A stretch of 64,000 bases of DNA from an uncultured Acidimicrobiaceae bacterium (GTDB lineage Bacteria > Actinomycetota > Acidimicrobiia > Spongiisociales > UBA5794). The stretch is taken from assembly GCA_947258985.1 (NCBI GenBank), contig CAMYKI010000008.1, forward strand, positions 18,275 through 82,274, written 5' to 3'. Below are positions 1 to 9,802 of the stretch, one piece after another. Each line of letters opens with the position of its first letter. Position 1 is the first letter of the stretch. The position numbers and the translations under genes were made by a program. The notes beneath the pieces are model-generated. The model was not told the DNA's origin. It saw nothing but the letters and a program-made list of their open reading frames with translations, and did not search any database.

Positions 1-2300
1 CCCCACGGGTCTATGACTCGGTTGCCATCAACTCGGATCGCATAGTTCTCGATCGCAAGCGTGATCCCGGGACCACCCCCGGTGATTGTGTTGCGCGAGA
101 TCGAGCTGGCCGCCATTCTGATGAACAGAATGCCGGACTGGTCGAGCTCGCGGTCGTAACCCGCCCAACCGGCGTTGACGATGGTGTTGTCGGCTACGTC
201 GACCGCGGTGCGCCCTGGAGCCCAGTCATTGAGTGTCTGCGCGGTCAACCGGGCACTGCTGCCCTCGGCGGCGATACCAACTGCGCCGGCATCGATGACC
301 CAATTGTTGCGCACGGCGATCGGGTTCACTCCCTGGTCGCCTTCGACGGCGATGTCGATTCCCGTGTGCTCGCTCCCGACCACGAGGTTCCCCTCCACAA
401 CAGCCCCCTGGACGAAGATGCTCTCCTCCGGCTCGGCGCCTCGCTTCCCGACGGCGACCAGGCCCTCACCCTCTGTCTGTGCCCCATGACGAATCTCAAA
501 GCCGCGCACCTCCACAAAGTCTCCAAGGATTGAAACCACGGGGCCACTACGTGCAGCCATGTCTATGGAGACTTCGTCGGGCTCGGTGTTCCTGGGCAGC
601 TTCACATAGACGCTGGGCTGATACGTAGACGGCACCGGCCCGATCACCATGAACTCAGACACATAGGGCTGAGCTTCACCGTCGCGCGGACGGCGCTGAC
701 TCGGCTTCTCCGCGGATGTGACTACGGTTCCTACGACCTCAGGAATGCCAAACCGGAATAGCGGGGGCAGCGGTTCGGCTACGGCCGCGCTGGTCGTGTC
801 CCACTGGAACACGAGGTGATGCCAGCCCTCGCGCATTACGACGTTGTGCCAGACCTCACCGAACAACCCGCGGCCCAGTTCGGGATGAGCCAGCTCGGCC
901 TCCTCGTTGTCGACATCTGCCCGGACGTTGCCCGGCAGCAGCTCACCATCCAGCCAGACCCGGTATTCGTAGGGCTGTTCGTCGAGGGGAAGTCCTGCGA
1001 CGCGCCCGGCGCGGAACGGACCCGACACCGAAAGATCGAAGTCGTAGTTCCCGTACCACTCGTGGTCCTCAGCCAGGTCCGGTCGATCCACCCACACCCA
1101 CGCCGATCCCCAGTACACGCCACCCTCGAAGTCCTCGCCGAATTCGGTTCCCAGGTCGACAAATCCGCCCCCATCGGCCTCTTCGACCTGCCAGATGTAC
1201 TGACTCGATCCGAATTCGAAGACCGTTCCCTCGAGCGCACGCACGTTGCCGTCGAATCGGGGCTCGACGAAGGCTTCGTCGCCGGTGGTAACGACGAACT
1301 CTCCGGGCTCTAGATCCCACGGGGCAGAACGTTCGATCAGCGCCTGGCCGTCCACGGCGACGGTGCCCGGAAGATTGAAGAGGGCGTCAGCGCGAAGGAC
1401 CCCGCTGAGTCCCTCGACCGGCTCCCAGGAGTCGGCGGGCAACGGATCATTTCCGGTGATGACGGGCATGGCTCCGGATGCCCCCCGGATACCCTCGATG
1501 CGGATAGGAGCGTCGGCCGTACCGTCCTGTTCCACCACAACGGACTCGCGGTATATGCCGGGATAGACGTGGATGGTCGAACCGGGGACCGCACGGGAAG
1601 CGGCCTCTCCGACGGTGAGCAGCGGCTCCGCCCTGCTCCCGGGGTTCTCATCGGAGGCAGCCGGATGCTGGTTATCGACGACGAGCGTAGGACGCGGCGT
1701 GATGGGCACGGGCGCCGGCCCGGCAACCGTTGGAGCTGAGGTTTCTCCGGAAGATGAGTCCGGCGCCGTATAGAAGTAGTAGTTGGTGACCTCAGCAACC
1801 GGCCGACCCAGCAGGGTCGTTGCTATCTCATCTGCAGTGTGACCCTCGGCCCCTCTAATTCTCTCCAGTGGGTAGTTGATGACCCACCAGCCGGCCGGCT
1901 CCACCACAAATCCGTTCTCGGCGTCGTATGCGACGGAAACGGACACATCAGTCAGCAAACGCCGCTCGCCGTCCTGAGTCACGACCGAAGGCTCGATAGG
2001 CCCGACTTCTGGGAGCAGCTCGGAAGACGGCAACGGAAGCGGCCTCCCCCCGGCATTGAGTGCTTCGGCAGCTGCCCGCGGTGGAGGGGCCTCCACCGGA
2101 GCGGGTACAACGGATGGAGCAGCCGTCGTTGTCGTTGCCGCAGCGGCCGCATCGAGGGCGGCGTCGGCGGCCACCAATTCATCCGGGAAGAAGTATGGGT
2201 CCTCGACGGGCACGGCCGACTCCTCACCCGCACTTGCGCACGCGGTAAGAGCCAGCATTAGCGCCAGCGCTGTAAAGCCCATCCTGGGAAACGAGGTCAA
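1..2300 (-). CDS. Secreted lipoprotein with right-handed parallel beta-helix (pectate-lyase-like) domain, C-terminus truncated by window edge
   Basis: Continuous minus-strand reading from a TTG at 2298-2300 (SD GAGGAAGGA) or ATG at 2280-2282: (MTSFPR)MGFTALALMLALTACASAGEES... with lipobox LTAC, then TVGEAASRAVPGSTIHVYPGIYRESVVVEQDGTADAPIRIEGIRG and repeated helix rungs (VVEGNLVVGSEHTGIDIAV, VRNNWVIDAGAVGIAAEG, VADNTIVNAGW, ISRNTITGGGPGI). Absent from the ORF track because it has no stop inside the window. Confidence 0.85.
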   Translation of the reverse strand, partial: MTSFPRMGFTALALMLALTACASAGEESAVPVEDPYFFPDELVAADAALDAAAAATTTTAAPSVVPAPVEAPPPRAAAEALNAGGRPLPLPSSELLPEVGPIEPSVVTQDGERRLLTDVSVSVAYDAENGFVVEPAGWWVINYPLERIRGAEGHTADEIATTLLGRPVAEVTNYYFYTAPDSSSGETSAPTVAGPAPVPITPRPTLVVDNQHPAASDENPGSRAEPLLTVGEAASRAVPGSTIHVYPGIYRESVVVEQDGTADAPIRIEGIRGASGAMPVITGNDPLPADSWEPVEGLSGVLRADALFNLPGTVAVDGQALIERSAPWDLEPGEFVVTTGDEAFVEPRFDGNVRALEGTVFEFGSSQYIWQVEEADGGGFVDLGTEFGEDFEGGVYWGSAWVWVDRPDLAEDHEWYGNYDFDLSVSGPFRAGRVAGLPLDEQPYEYRVWLDGELLPGNVRADVDNEEAELAHPELGRGLFGEVWHNVVMREGWHHLVFQWDTTSAAVAEPLPPLFRFGIPEVVGTVVTSAEKPSQRRPRDGEAQPYVSEFMVIGPVPSTYQPSVYVKLPRNTEPDEVSIDMAARSGPVVSILGDFVEVRGFEIRHGAQTEGEGLVAVGKRGAEPEESIFVQGAVVEGNLVVGSEHTGIDIAVEGDQGVNPIAVRNNWVIDAGAVGIAAEGSSARLTAQTLNDWAPGRTAVDVADNTIVNAGWAGYDRELDQSGILFIRMAASSISRNTITGGGPGITLAIENYAIRVDGNRVIDPW

Positions 2301-2387
2301 AGGGTCCTTCCTCTTCACAGGAGGAGATCGGCTCAGGACCTGCCCTGCTTGAGGATTGCGCAGAGCCGTGGCCGGCACAGTCGAGCC

Positions 2388-2662
2388 ATGATCTCCCAGC
2401 CTTCTGTGGAGGTGTTACCGCTCGAGAAGAAGGACAGACGCCGGGCCGGAGGAGTGTTGGCTCGAGCGTTCTACGACACCGATCAGTGGGCGGCGCTCTT
2501 TCCCTACCAGGGGGCTCGCCAACTACAGCTAGAGCAGATGTTTGGGGGCACCGGGAAGCTGATCGACGGCTTGGATTTGAGGTTGTCGAGGAGGCCACGA
2601 TCGAACCCCTCGCGGTGCCTTTCTCTTTCATGGTCCAACGACCGGAACGTACCGACACCTAG
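2388..2662 (+). pseudogene. GNAT-family acetyltransferase remnant with internal deletion and frameshift
   Basis: N-terminal MISQPSVEVLPLEKKDRRRAGGVLARAFYDTDQWAALFPYQGARQLQLEQMF joined out of frame to a GNAT-like C-terminus LGFEVVEEATIEPLAVPFSFMVQRPERTDT*; the acetyl-CoA-binding core is missing. Confidence 0.7.
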
Positions 2663-2712
2663 CACTGTTGGAACGACAGAGCTCCGGCCGCGGCCTCTGC
2701 GATGACGGTGAC

Positions 2713-4089
2713 CTAGACGGGCTCGAACCTTGCCGTGAAGTGGCGCAACCACGGCGCCTGCTCCACGATCCGGTACCCACCGATGTTGGTGGCCCCCATG
2801 GCGACGTCGATAACGACCTCTGCGACAAAGTCGATGTGGCTCTGGGTGTAGGTGCGGCGGGGAATCGCAAGCCGCACTAGCTCCATCGCCGCCGGTATCT
2901 CCAAGCCGTCCGGTTGCGGCTTGCCGAACATCACGGACCCGATCTCGACACCACGCACACCGCCGTTGCGGTACAGCTCGACGGCAAGCGCTTGCGCCGG
3001 GTACAGGCCTGCCGGGATGTGGGGCAGCAATGCCTTGGCATCGAGATACACGGCATGACCGCCCGCCGGGCGCACGATCGGCACCCCGGCGGCGTAGACC
3101 TTCTCAGCCAGGTATTCGGTCGAGCGAATCCGGTAGCGCAGATAGTTCTCGTCCAGCACCTCGTTGAGACCAACCGCAATCGCCTCGAGGTCGTACCCGG
3201 CCAGGCCGCCATAGGTTGGAAAGCCTTCGGTCAGGATCAACAGATTGCGGCACCGGGCAGCCAGTTCGCCGTCATTGAGCGCCAGGAACCCGCCGATATT
3301 CGCGAGACCGTCCTTTTTTGCCGACATGGTGCATCCGTCGGCGATCGCAAACATCTCATGGGCTATCTCGCGTGGTGTCTTGTCGGCGTAGCCCTCCTCA
3401 CGCAGCTTGATAAACCAGGCGTTCTCGGCGAACCGGCAGGCGTCGAGGATGAGCGGCAAGCCGAACTCATCGCACACCGCCCGCACGGCACGCAGATTGG
3501 CCAGCGAGACGGGCTGGCCGCCGCCTGAGTTGTTGGTAACGGTCACCATCACCATCGGCACCCGGTCAACGCCGACGTCCTCGATGGTGGCTCTCAGGGC
3601 AGCAGTGTCGACGTTGCCTTTGAAAGGTAGAACAGTCGACGGGTCCCTCCCCTCGGCTATCACCAGATCCCTGGCTTCTGCCCCCTGGTATTCGACGTTG
3701 GCGCGCGTGGTGTCGAAGTGGGTGTTCGAAGGCACCACATCGCCCTCAGCCACCGCGTTGGCAAACAGGATCCGCTCGGCCGCCCGTCCCTGATGGGTGG
3801 GAATCACCTCGCTGAAGCCGGTGAGGTCCTTCACCGTTGTCTCGAACCGGAAGAAGGACCGTCCCCCCGCATAGGACTCGTCGCCGATCATCATCCCGGC
3901 CCACTGTGCGGCCGACATGGCCCCCGTCCCGCTGTCGGTCAGCAGGTCGATGATCACTTCGTCCGCGTGAAGTCCAAACAGGTTGAATCCGGCCCGGTGG
4001 AGGGCAGTCTCCCGCTCTTCGACAGTGGGAAGATCAATCGACTGAACGCTCTTGATACGGAACGGTTCGATGATGCTGCGATGCGGCAT
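2713..4089 (-). CDS. tnaA: Tryptophanase (PLP-dependent beta-eliminating lyase; tryptophanase/tyrosine phenol-lyase family)
   Basis: IIDLLTDSGTGAMSAAQWAGMMIGDESYAG, PTHQGRAAERILF, SAKKDGLANIGGF, LLPHIPAGLYPAQALAVELYRNGGVRGVEIGS; closer to tryptophanase than TPL in the C-terminal region. Start MPHRSIIEPFRI with SD AGGAGTGTC. Confidence 0.85.
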   Translation of the reverse strand: MPHRSIIEPFRIKSVQSIDLPTVEERETALHRAGFNLFGLHADEVIIDLLTDSGTGAMSAAQWAGMMIGDESYAGGRSFFRFETTVKDLTGFSEVIPTHQGRAAERILFANAVAEGDVVPSNTHFDTTRANVEYQGAEARDLVIAEGRDPSTVLPFKGNVDTAALRATIEDVGVDRVPMVMVTVTNNSGGGQPVSLANLRAVRAVCDEFGLPLILDACRFAENAWFIKLREEGYADKTPREIAHEMFAIADGCTMSAKKDGLANIGGFLALNDGELAARCRNLLILTEGFPTYGGLAGYDLEAIAVGLNEVLDENYLRYRIRSTEYLAEKVYAAGVPIVRPAGGHAVYLDAKALLPHIPAGLYPAQALAVELYRNGGVRGVEIGSVMFGKPQPDGLEIPAAMELVRLAIPRRTYTQSHIDFVAEVVIDVAMGATNIGGYRIVEQAPWLRHFTARFEPV

Positions 4090-4223
4090 GACACTCCTGG
4101 AATCGTTGCCGGAAGTCTTGCAGAATCCAGCGCGACCGGCCCATTTGCGTTGCGCACCTCCGAGCACAAGTATCTGGGCAGCGATTGCTGTGGGGGCAGC
4201 AGTCGTCTACTGGAGGAGCAGTA

Positions 4224-5369
4224 GTGGACACCGTCGAATCGCCAGCCGCAAGCCGACAGGCTTCGTCTTTGTCGGGCCCGGTCAGGGCACTTCTCGTCGT
4301 CGGGTTGTTGTATGCGTTCCTGATCGGCGTCAAGCTGCTCGAGGGCGGTATCAACGGGCTGGGAAGCGACTTCACCGACGCCTTGTTCCAGGGGGTATCC
4401 AACCCACTCGCCGGTCTTTTCGTTGGAGTTCTCGCAACCGTTCTGGTGCAGTCGTCCTCGGTGACCACGGCGACCATCGTCGGGCTGGTCGGCACCGGCC
4501 TCGTTTCGGTCGAGCACGCAGTGCCAATGATCATGGGCGCCAACATCGGTACCACGGTCACCAACACCATTGTCTCGTTGGCGCACATGAGACAGTCGGA
4601 AGAGTTCAAGAGAGCCTTCACCGCGGCAACGATGCACGACTTCTTCAATCTCATGGCCGTGGCCGCGCTGCTCCCGCTCGAGGTCATCACCGGGGTTCTT
4701 TCGAACACCGCCAAGACAATCACCGACGCCGTCGCCGGCGATATCGGTGGCGGCAAGTTCAACAGCCCCATCAAGGGAGCGGTGAAGTGGGGGGCCGAGC
4801 AGGTCGAATCCCTGTTCGGATGGATCGACAATGAGAAGGCTGCAGCAGTCGTCTTCCTCATCGTTGGTATCGGCCTCATCTTCCTCACCCTGACGTTCAT
4901 CACGAAGAACATGCGGGTGCTGGTGGCCGCCCGCATCGAACGCTCACTGAATGCGGCCCTGGCTAAGAGCGGGGCTGTGGGCATCGTCGTCGGCATGCTG
5001 GTGACAATCGCGGTTCAGTCGTCAAGCATCACAACATCGATCCTGATACCTCTGGTCGCCTCCGGGATTCTGCTCGTGCGCAATGCATACCCCATCACGC
5101 TCGGCGCCAACATCGGTACCACAGTGACGGCATTGATCGCTGCCCTCGGCATCGGCGAAGTCGATGGTCTCACCATTGCCGTCACCCACACCATCTTCAA
5201 CACCGTTGCAATTCTGCTCATCTATCCGTGGCCGAAGATCCGGTACATACCGGTGACGCTGGCCGAAAAGCTCGCCGAACTGGCGTTGCGGCGCAAGTCG
5301 CTGGCGCTGGGATACACGCTCGTTTCGTTCGTACTGATACCCCTCGCCGGTATCCTGATTCTGAGGTAA
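4224..5369 (+). CDS. Na/Pi cotransporter family protein (NptA-like)
   Basis: Duplicated QSSS motifs (VQSSSVTTATIVGLVG; VQSSSITTSILIPLV) and GANIGTTVTN/GANIGTTVTA; GTG start after SD GGAGGAG. Confidence 0.9.
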   Translation: MDTVESPAASRQASSLSGPVRALLVVGLLYAFLIGVKLLEGGINGLGSDFTDALFQGVSNPLAGLFVGVLATVLVQSSSVTTATIVGLVGTGLVSVEHAVPMIMGANIGTTVTNTIVSLAHMRQSEEFKRAFTAATMHDFFNLMAVAALLPLEVITGVLSNTAKTITDAVAGDIGGGKFNSPIKGAVKWGAEQVESLFGWIDNEKAAAVVFLIVGIGLIFLTLTFITKNMRVLVAARIERSLNAALAKSGAVGIVVGMLVTIAVQSSSITTSILIPLVASGILLVRNAYPITLGANIGTTVTALIAALGIGEVDGLTIAVTHTIFNTVAILLIYPWPKIRYIPVTLAEKLAELALRRKSLALGYTLVSFVLIPLAGILILR

Positions 5370-5381
5370 AGGGAGGCTCTA

Positions 5382-6059
5382 ATGGTGATGGATTTCTTCA
5401 GAGGGGGCGGACAGTCGACCATCGAAGAGGTCGAAAAGACCCTTGTCGAGATGATGGAGAACGCTTACGTCGTCTACGAAGAGGCAATGGGTGCGGTCTT
5501 TGGCGGCGGCAAGTCCAAGGAGACCAAGAAGCACGTCAAGAAGACCGACAAAGAGATCAACGTTGCCCAGCAGGAAGTGCGCCGCGCTCTCGTTATGCAC
5601 GCTTCGGTCAGTCCGACGACGGACATTGCCGACACGCTTGCATATATGTCGGTGGTCAAAGACGTAGAGCGGGTCGGCGACTACTCGAAGAATGTATACG
5701 ACCTGGCCAAGTTCGGCACCGACTTCACCGGTGCAGCCGACTTCGAAGAGTTGGCGGAGTACCGCGACAAGGTGGGTCAGTTGATGGAGGATGCCACCGC
5801 AGTATTCGCCGTACGGGACGAAGAGGGTGCTCAGGCGCTGATCAACAAGGCCGACGTCTTCCTCGACGAGTATGACGACCATGTGCGCACCGCGTTCAAC
5901 TCGACCGGGCCGGCCTCGGAGGCCGTGGCTCGTGCCCTGTATTACCGCTTCCTCAAGCGGATCACGGCGCACGTCATGAACCTAATGACGGCGCTGGTGG
6001 CTCCGATCGACCGCCTCGACTACTACGACGAGGCCAAAGAAGACAGAGTCGAGCCCTAG
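5382..6059 (+). CDS. PhoU-domain phosphate transport/regulatory protein
   Basis: 13 nt downstream of the Na/Pi cotransporter; helical, ALVMHASVSPTTDIADTLAYMSVVKDVERVGDYSKNVYDLA resembles PhoU repeats. Confidence 0.8.
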   Translation: MVMDFFRGGGQSTIEEVEKTLVEMMENAYVVYEEAMGAVFGGGKSKETKKHVKKTDKEINVAQQEVRRALVMHASVSPTTDIADTLAYMSVVKDVERVGDYSKNVYDLAKFGTDFTGAADFEELAEYRDKVGQLMEDATAVFAVRDEEGAQALINKADVFLDEYDDHVRTAFNSTGPASEAVARALYYRFLKRITAHVMNLMTALVAPIDRLDYYDEAKEDRVEP

Positions 6060-6084
6060 CTCGCCACATTCGACAGGCCCAGCC

Positions 6085-7725
6085 TCAGGCGTTCTCGATA
6101 CCGGCTGCGTCCTGCAGCCCGAGCTCCTCGATCGCCAACTCGCGCATCCGGAACTTTTGGATCTTGCCGGTGACCGTCATCGGGAACTCGTCTACGAACC
6201 GGATGTAGCGGGGAACCTTGAAGTGGGCGATCTTGCCCCTGCAGTACTCGGTGAGCTCTTCCGAAGTGAGATCCGCGTCCTTGCGCCGCATCACCCAGGC
6301 CATGATCTCCTCGCCAAACTTCACATCGGGAACACCGATCACCTGCGCATCCACAACGTCGGGGTGGGTGTAGAGAAACTCCTCGATCTCCCTGGGATAG
6401 ACGTTCTCGCCACCGCGAATGATCATGTCCTTGATCCGGCCGACGATGTTGACGTAGCCGTCGGCGTCCATGGTGGCGAGATCACCAGTATGCATCCAGC
6501 CGTCGTCATCCACCGCTTCGGCGGTGCGCTCAGGGTCGTTCCAGTAGCCGAGCATCACCGAGTAACCATTGGTACATAGCTCCCCGGCTTCTTCCCGTTC
6601 CAGAGTCCGGCCCGTTGCCGGATCGACGATCTTGACCTCGACGTGGGGATGGATGCGACCGACGGTGGATACCCGCCGTTCGACATCGTCGTCGGGCGCT
6701 GTCTGCGTGGACACAGGCGAGGTCTCGGTCATCCCATATGCAATCGTCACCTCCGTCATGTTGAAATCGGAGATGACCCGCTTCATCACTTCCACGGGAC
6801 AGGGTGATCCCGCCATGATTCCTGTGCGCAACGACGAGAGATCGTATTCGTTCACATCAGGGTGCTCGAGGGCTGCGATGAACATCGTGGGAACGCCGTA
6901 GAGGCTGGTGCAGCGTTCCGTGCTCACCGTCTCGAGAACCGCATCGGGGAGGAACCGGGCACCGGGGACGACAATGGTGGCGCCGTGCGTCGTGCAGGCG
7001 AGATTGCCGAGAACCATACCGAAGCAGTGATAGAACGGCACCGGGATACACACCCGGTCGGCCGCCGTGTAGTGGCACATCTCCCCTGTGAAGAAGCCGT
7101 TGTTGAGGATGTTGATGTGGCTGAGGGTCGCTCCCTTGGGGAAGCCGGTCGTACCAGAGGTGTACTGGATGTTGATCGGATCATCCGGTTCCAGCTCGAC
7201 AGCAACCGCCGCCAAATCGTCCAGGGTGACTGTCTCCCCGGCGGCCAACAGCTCCTCCCAATCGGATGAGGCGAGAAACAGCGTCCTTTCCAAGGAGGGA
7301 ACCAGGGGGGCGACCTCGGTGATCATTTCCCGGTAGTTGCTGCTGAGAAACTCCGGGGCCGAGATGAGGTACCGACAACCCGACTGGTTCAAGGCGTATT
7401 CGAGCTCGCTCGTTCGATAGGCAGGGTTGATGTTCACGAGGATGGCCCCGATGCGGGCCGTGGCGTACTGGACCAGAACCCATTCGGCGCTGTTCGGGCT
7501 CCAGATTCCGATCCGATCGCCGGTGACGACCCCGATCCCCAGCAATCCCCGTGCGACTCTGTCGACCTCGTACGCAAACTCCCTGTAGGTCAGCCGAACG
7601 TCCTGATACGGGACGACAAGAGCTTCCTCATCTGGATACCGGGCGACAGTTGCAGCAAGGTTGTCGCCGATGGTTTGACGGATCAAAGGGACGTCGATAG
7701 GACCGGCATCATGGGCGAGAGCCAT
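6085..7725 (-). CDS. AMP-dependent synthetase / acyl-CoA synthetase
   Basis: [79 protein letters not shown]. Confidence 0.95.
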   Translation of the reverse strand: MALAHDAGPIDVPLIRQTIGDNLAATVARYPDEEALVVPYQDVRLTYREFAYEVDRVARGLLGIGVVTGDRIGIWSPNSAEWVLVQYATARIGAILVNINPAYRTSELEYALNQSGCRYLISAPEFLSSNYREMITEVAPLVPSLERTLFLASSDWEELLAAGETVTLDDLAAVAVELEPDDPINIQYTSGTTGFPKGATLSHINILNNGFFTGEMCHYTAADRVCIPVPFYHCFGMVLGNLACTTHGATIVVPGARFLPDAVLETVSTERCTSLYGVPTMFIAALEHPDVNEYDLSSLRTGIMAGSPCPVEVMKRVISDFNMTEVTIAYGMTETSPVSTQTAPDDDVERRVSTVGRIHPHVEVKIVDPATGRTLEREEAGELCTNGYSVMLGYWNDPERTAEAVDDDGWMHTGDLATMDADGYVNIVGRIKDMIIRGGENVYPREIEEFLYTHPDVVDAQVIGVPDVKFGEEIMAWVMRRKDADLTSEELTEYCRGKIAHFKVPRYIRFVDEFPMTVTGKIQKFRMRELAIEELGLQDAAGIENA

Positions 7726-7811
7726 TGATACTCCTTTGAGCGATGCGATACGCGAACGTAACCCGACACCTCGATGGTCATCTAGTGGCCGACCGGACCC
7801 AGTTCTGGTGA

Positions 7812-7859
7812 CGTCTGGCGTATCTCAGCGCTGTATACAGCGCTGAGATACGCCAGACG
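7812..7859. repeat. 48-bp perfect palindrome in the intergenic region, possible terminator hairpin
   Basis: CGTCTGGCGTATCTCAGCGCTGTATACAGCGCTGAGATACGCCAGACG is its own reverse complement; no T-tract follows on either strand. Confidence 0.9.
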
Positions 7860-7868
7860 CGGGGGAGC

Positions 7869-8600
7869 TCAGCCGTGTTCTAGTTCGATGTCGTGACTGC
7901 CGCAGGTGCGGCAGCGGAGGCGAGGTCCGCCGGCGGGGGCTTTCGGTACCGCCGTTGCCGGAGGTTGGCCCGCCAGTTGGCGCTGTGTCGCCACGGGCTT
8001 CGTCATCGGCGGTGGGATTGCTGCAGCCGGAGTGACCACCCGGCCACGCTCCATCATGTCGGCACCGCAGCTGACGCAAACGTCCACCGAATGGTGCTGC
8101 GTGACCCCGCAACGGGGGCAATCGCTCCACTCGTCGGCGGCCCCGTCTTCCACCGGCCCGAACGGGTTGACGGGGGCATCCTCGTCTTCATCCTCGACGG
8201 AGGGCATATGAAGAAACGCCGGTTCTAGGGGTTCGCTCGGGATGAGGCTACGGGCATAGGTCGTGTGAGGATGGACATCACCGATTGCGTCGATATCGAA
8301 GAGCCCAAACCCGCGGCTCTCTCCCAGGGACTTGGCACCGTCGGTAAACCCGGTCACCGAAAAGAGCAACCTGCGCACGGCCTCACCCTCGGTCGCCTTG
8401 AGCATGGCGAGGATGGCCGACGGGCTCATGGCGACCCTGTCGAACTTGATCCGGGTCACCAGACCGGCGCTGCGAAGTTCGATGATGCCGTCTGCCGGTT
8501 CGGTGATCTTCTCAGGGACGGCGCCGAGGAACGTCAGCCAGCGTTGGGCGACGTGATAAGCCTCGGCCAGAGTGACGGTCGGCGTGCGATAGCGGTCCAT
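7869..8600 (-). CDS. Uncharacterised protein: Mrr-like (PD-(D/E)XK-like) N-terminal domain plus two C-terminal zinc ribbons
   Basis: IIELRSAGLVTRIKF...LFSVTGFTDGAKSLGESRGFGLFDIDAI resembles the Mrr_cat pattern (VTTSGFTxxAxxxAexxgIeLiDgdxL); CPRCGVTQHHSVDVCVSCG and CRTCGSHDIELEHG zinc ribbons. Confidence 0.5.
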   Translation of the reverse strand: MDRYRTPTVTLAEAYHVAQRWLTFLGAVPEKITEPADGIIELRSAGLVTRIKFDRVAMSPSAILAMLKATEGEAVRRLLFSVTGFTDGAKSLGESRGFGLFDIDAIGDVHPHTTYARSLIPSEPLEPAFLHMPSVEDEDEDAPVNPFGPVEDGAADEWSDCPRCGVTQHHSVDVCVSCGADMMERGRVVTPAAAIPPPMTKPVATQRQLAGQPPATAVPKAPAGGPRLRCRTCGSHDIELEHG

Positions 8601-8881
8601 GAATTCCTTGGCGGCGGTGGATTACAGGGTATCGGATAGTAGGCGGATCTACCTAAGCACGGAACGCGACGTTGGACACCAACGGTCACACACCGGCGAC
8701 TTCGGCAATGATCGTATCGATATATCCAGATCGACAGCGAAGCCGGGTATTCATGAGTCAATCGGAGTCCCGGCTCATCGGAGTTGACGTGCACAGCTTC
8801 GTACTACCGATCGAAGTAGCCCTCGGGTGCGATGTGCCAGTCCGGCAGTCAGTCGGTTTCTCCCGTCGAACGACGCCGGGA

Positions 8882-9802
8882 TCAGGACGCACCGCGCGGT
8901 TCCGCCGGTCGGCCGCGTCGATGTGGAACCGAGTGTTCCCAATCTGCCAGCAAGGTGCGCAGCGCCGCAACAAACGCCAGCGGCTGATCAAGGATCAGGT
9001 GATGATGCGCCTCCGGAATGGTCACCACCGGTGCCGCCCTGTCCATTAGCTCGTACATGTAGTCGGCCGTGTCCGAGGGGACAGTCACTGAATACTCTCC
9101 CCGAAACAGCGCCACTCGACACTTGACGCTCGCCAGCTGGTCTCGCAATGAAATCAGCGTGTGCTTGAACAGCGCCGGGTCGAATTTCCACGTCCAGCCC
9201 TCGCCCGTCTCGGCGAGAGAATTGCGAGCTACATGGTCAAAGATGAAGTCGTGCTCACAGGGCTGCGGGGGTATCAGGCGGAAGTGCGTCAAAGCCGTCT
9301 CCAGATCGGGATAGGCACCGGGGCTGCGAAACGCCCTCCCCCGTGCTCCCTCCTCCGACTCCGGATCGGGGCGGCGCACCGGAGTATCGACCAACACGGC
9401 TCCCCGGAGCCTTTCGCCGTGATCGGATGCGGTCTGAATCGTGACCAGCCCCCCAAGGCTGTGGCCGACCAACACCGGTGGCCCGGGAAACTCCGCCGCA
9501 TCGGAAACCGCCACTACCTCACATGCCCAAGCCTCGTGCGAGTAGGCAGGGCGCCTTCCGCTGTCGCCGTGACCCGACAGATCCAGCGCAACCACGTGCC
9601 AGTCCTCGGCGAACATGGGGGCCAGAAACGTCCACCAGTGGGCATGAGCGGCGCCCCCGTGCACCAGAACCAGACCGGGTCGGCTCCGGTCACCCCACTC
9701 CAGATAGTGGATCGGCACGCCATCGACGTCGATGACTCGCTCGTCGTATGGCGTCGCCATGGCCCGGCGGAACCACCCGGGAACGGCGCGGTGGTCAGCC
9801 AT
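8882..9802 (-). CDS. Alpha/beta hydrolase
   Basis: LVLVHGGAAHAHWWTFLAP, LDLSGHGDSGRR, VGHSLGG, C-terminal PEAHHHLILDQP; overlaps the upstream PLP gene by 8 bp. Confidence 0.9.
   Translation of the reverse strand: MADHRAVPGWFRRAMATPYDERVIDVDGVPIHYLEWGDRSRPGLVLVHGGAAHAHWWTFLAPMFAEDWHVVALDLSGHGDSGRRPAYSHEAWACEVVAVSDAAEFPGPPVLVGHSLGGLVTIQTASDHGERLRGAVLVDTPVRRPDPESEEGARGRAFRSPGAYPDLETALTHFRLIPPQPCEHDFIFDHVARNSLAETGEGWTWKFDPALFKHTLISLRDQLASVKCRVALFRGEYSVTVPSDTADYMYELMDRAAPVVTIPEAHHHLILDQPLAFVAALRTLLADWEHSVPHRRGRPAEPRGAS

Noticed and set aside
4034-4996. 320-aa minus-strand ORF opposite the Na/Pi cotransporter
   Set aside because: Shadow ORF; the plus strand carries duplicated QSSS/GANIGTT transporter motifs.
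8601-8881. Possible gene in the ~280-bp gap between the Mrr-like gene and the alpha/beta hydrolase
   Set aside because: Short ORFs on both strands show no family-like sequence or start context; left as unexplained intergenic DNA.
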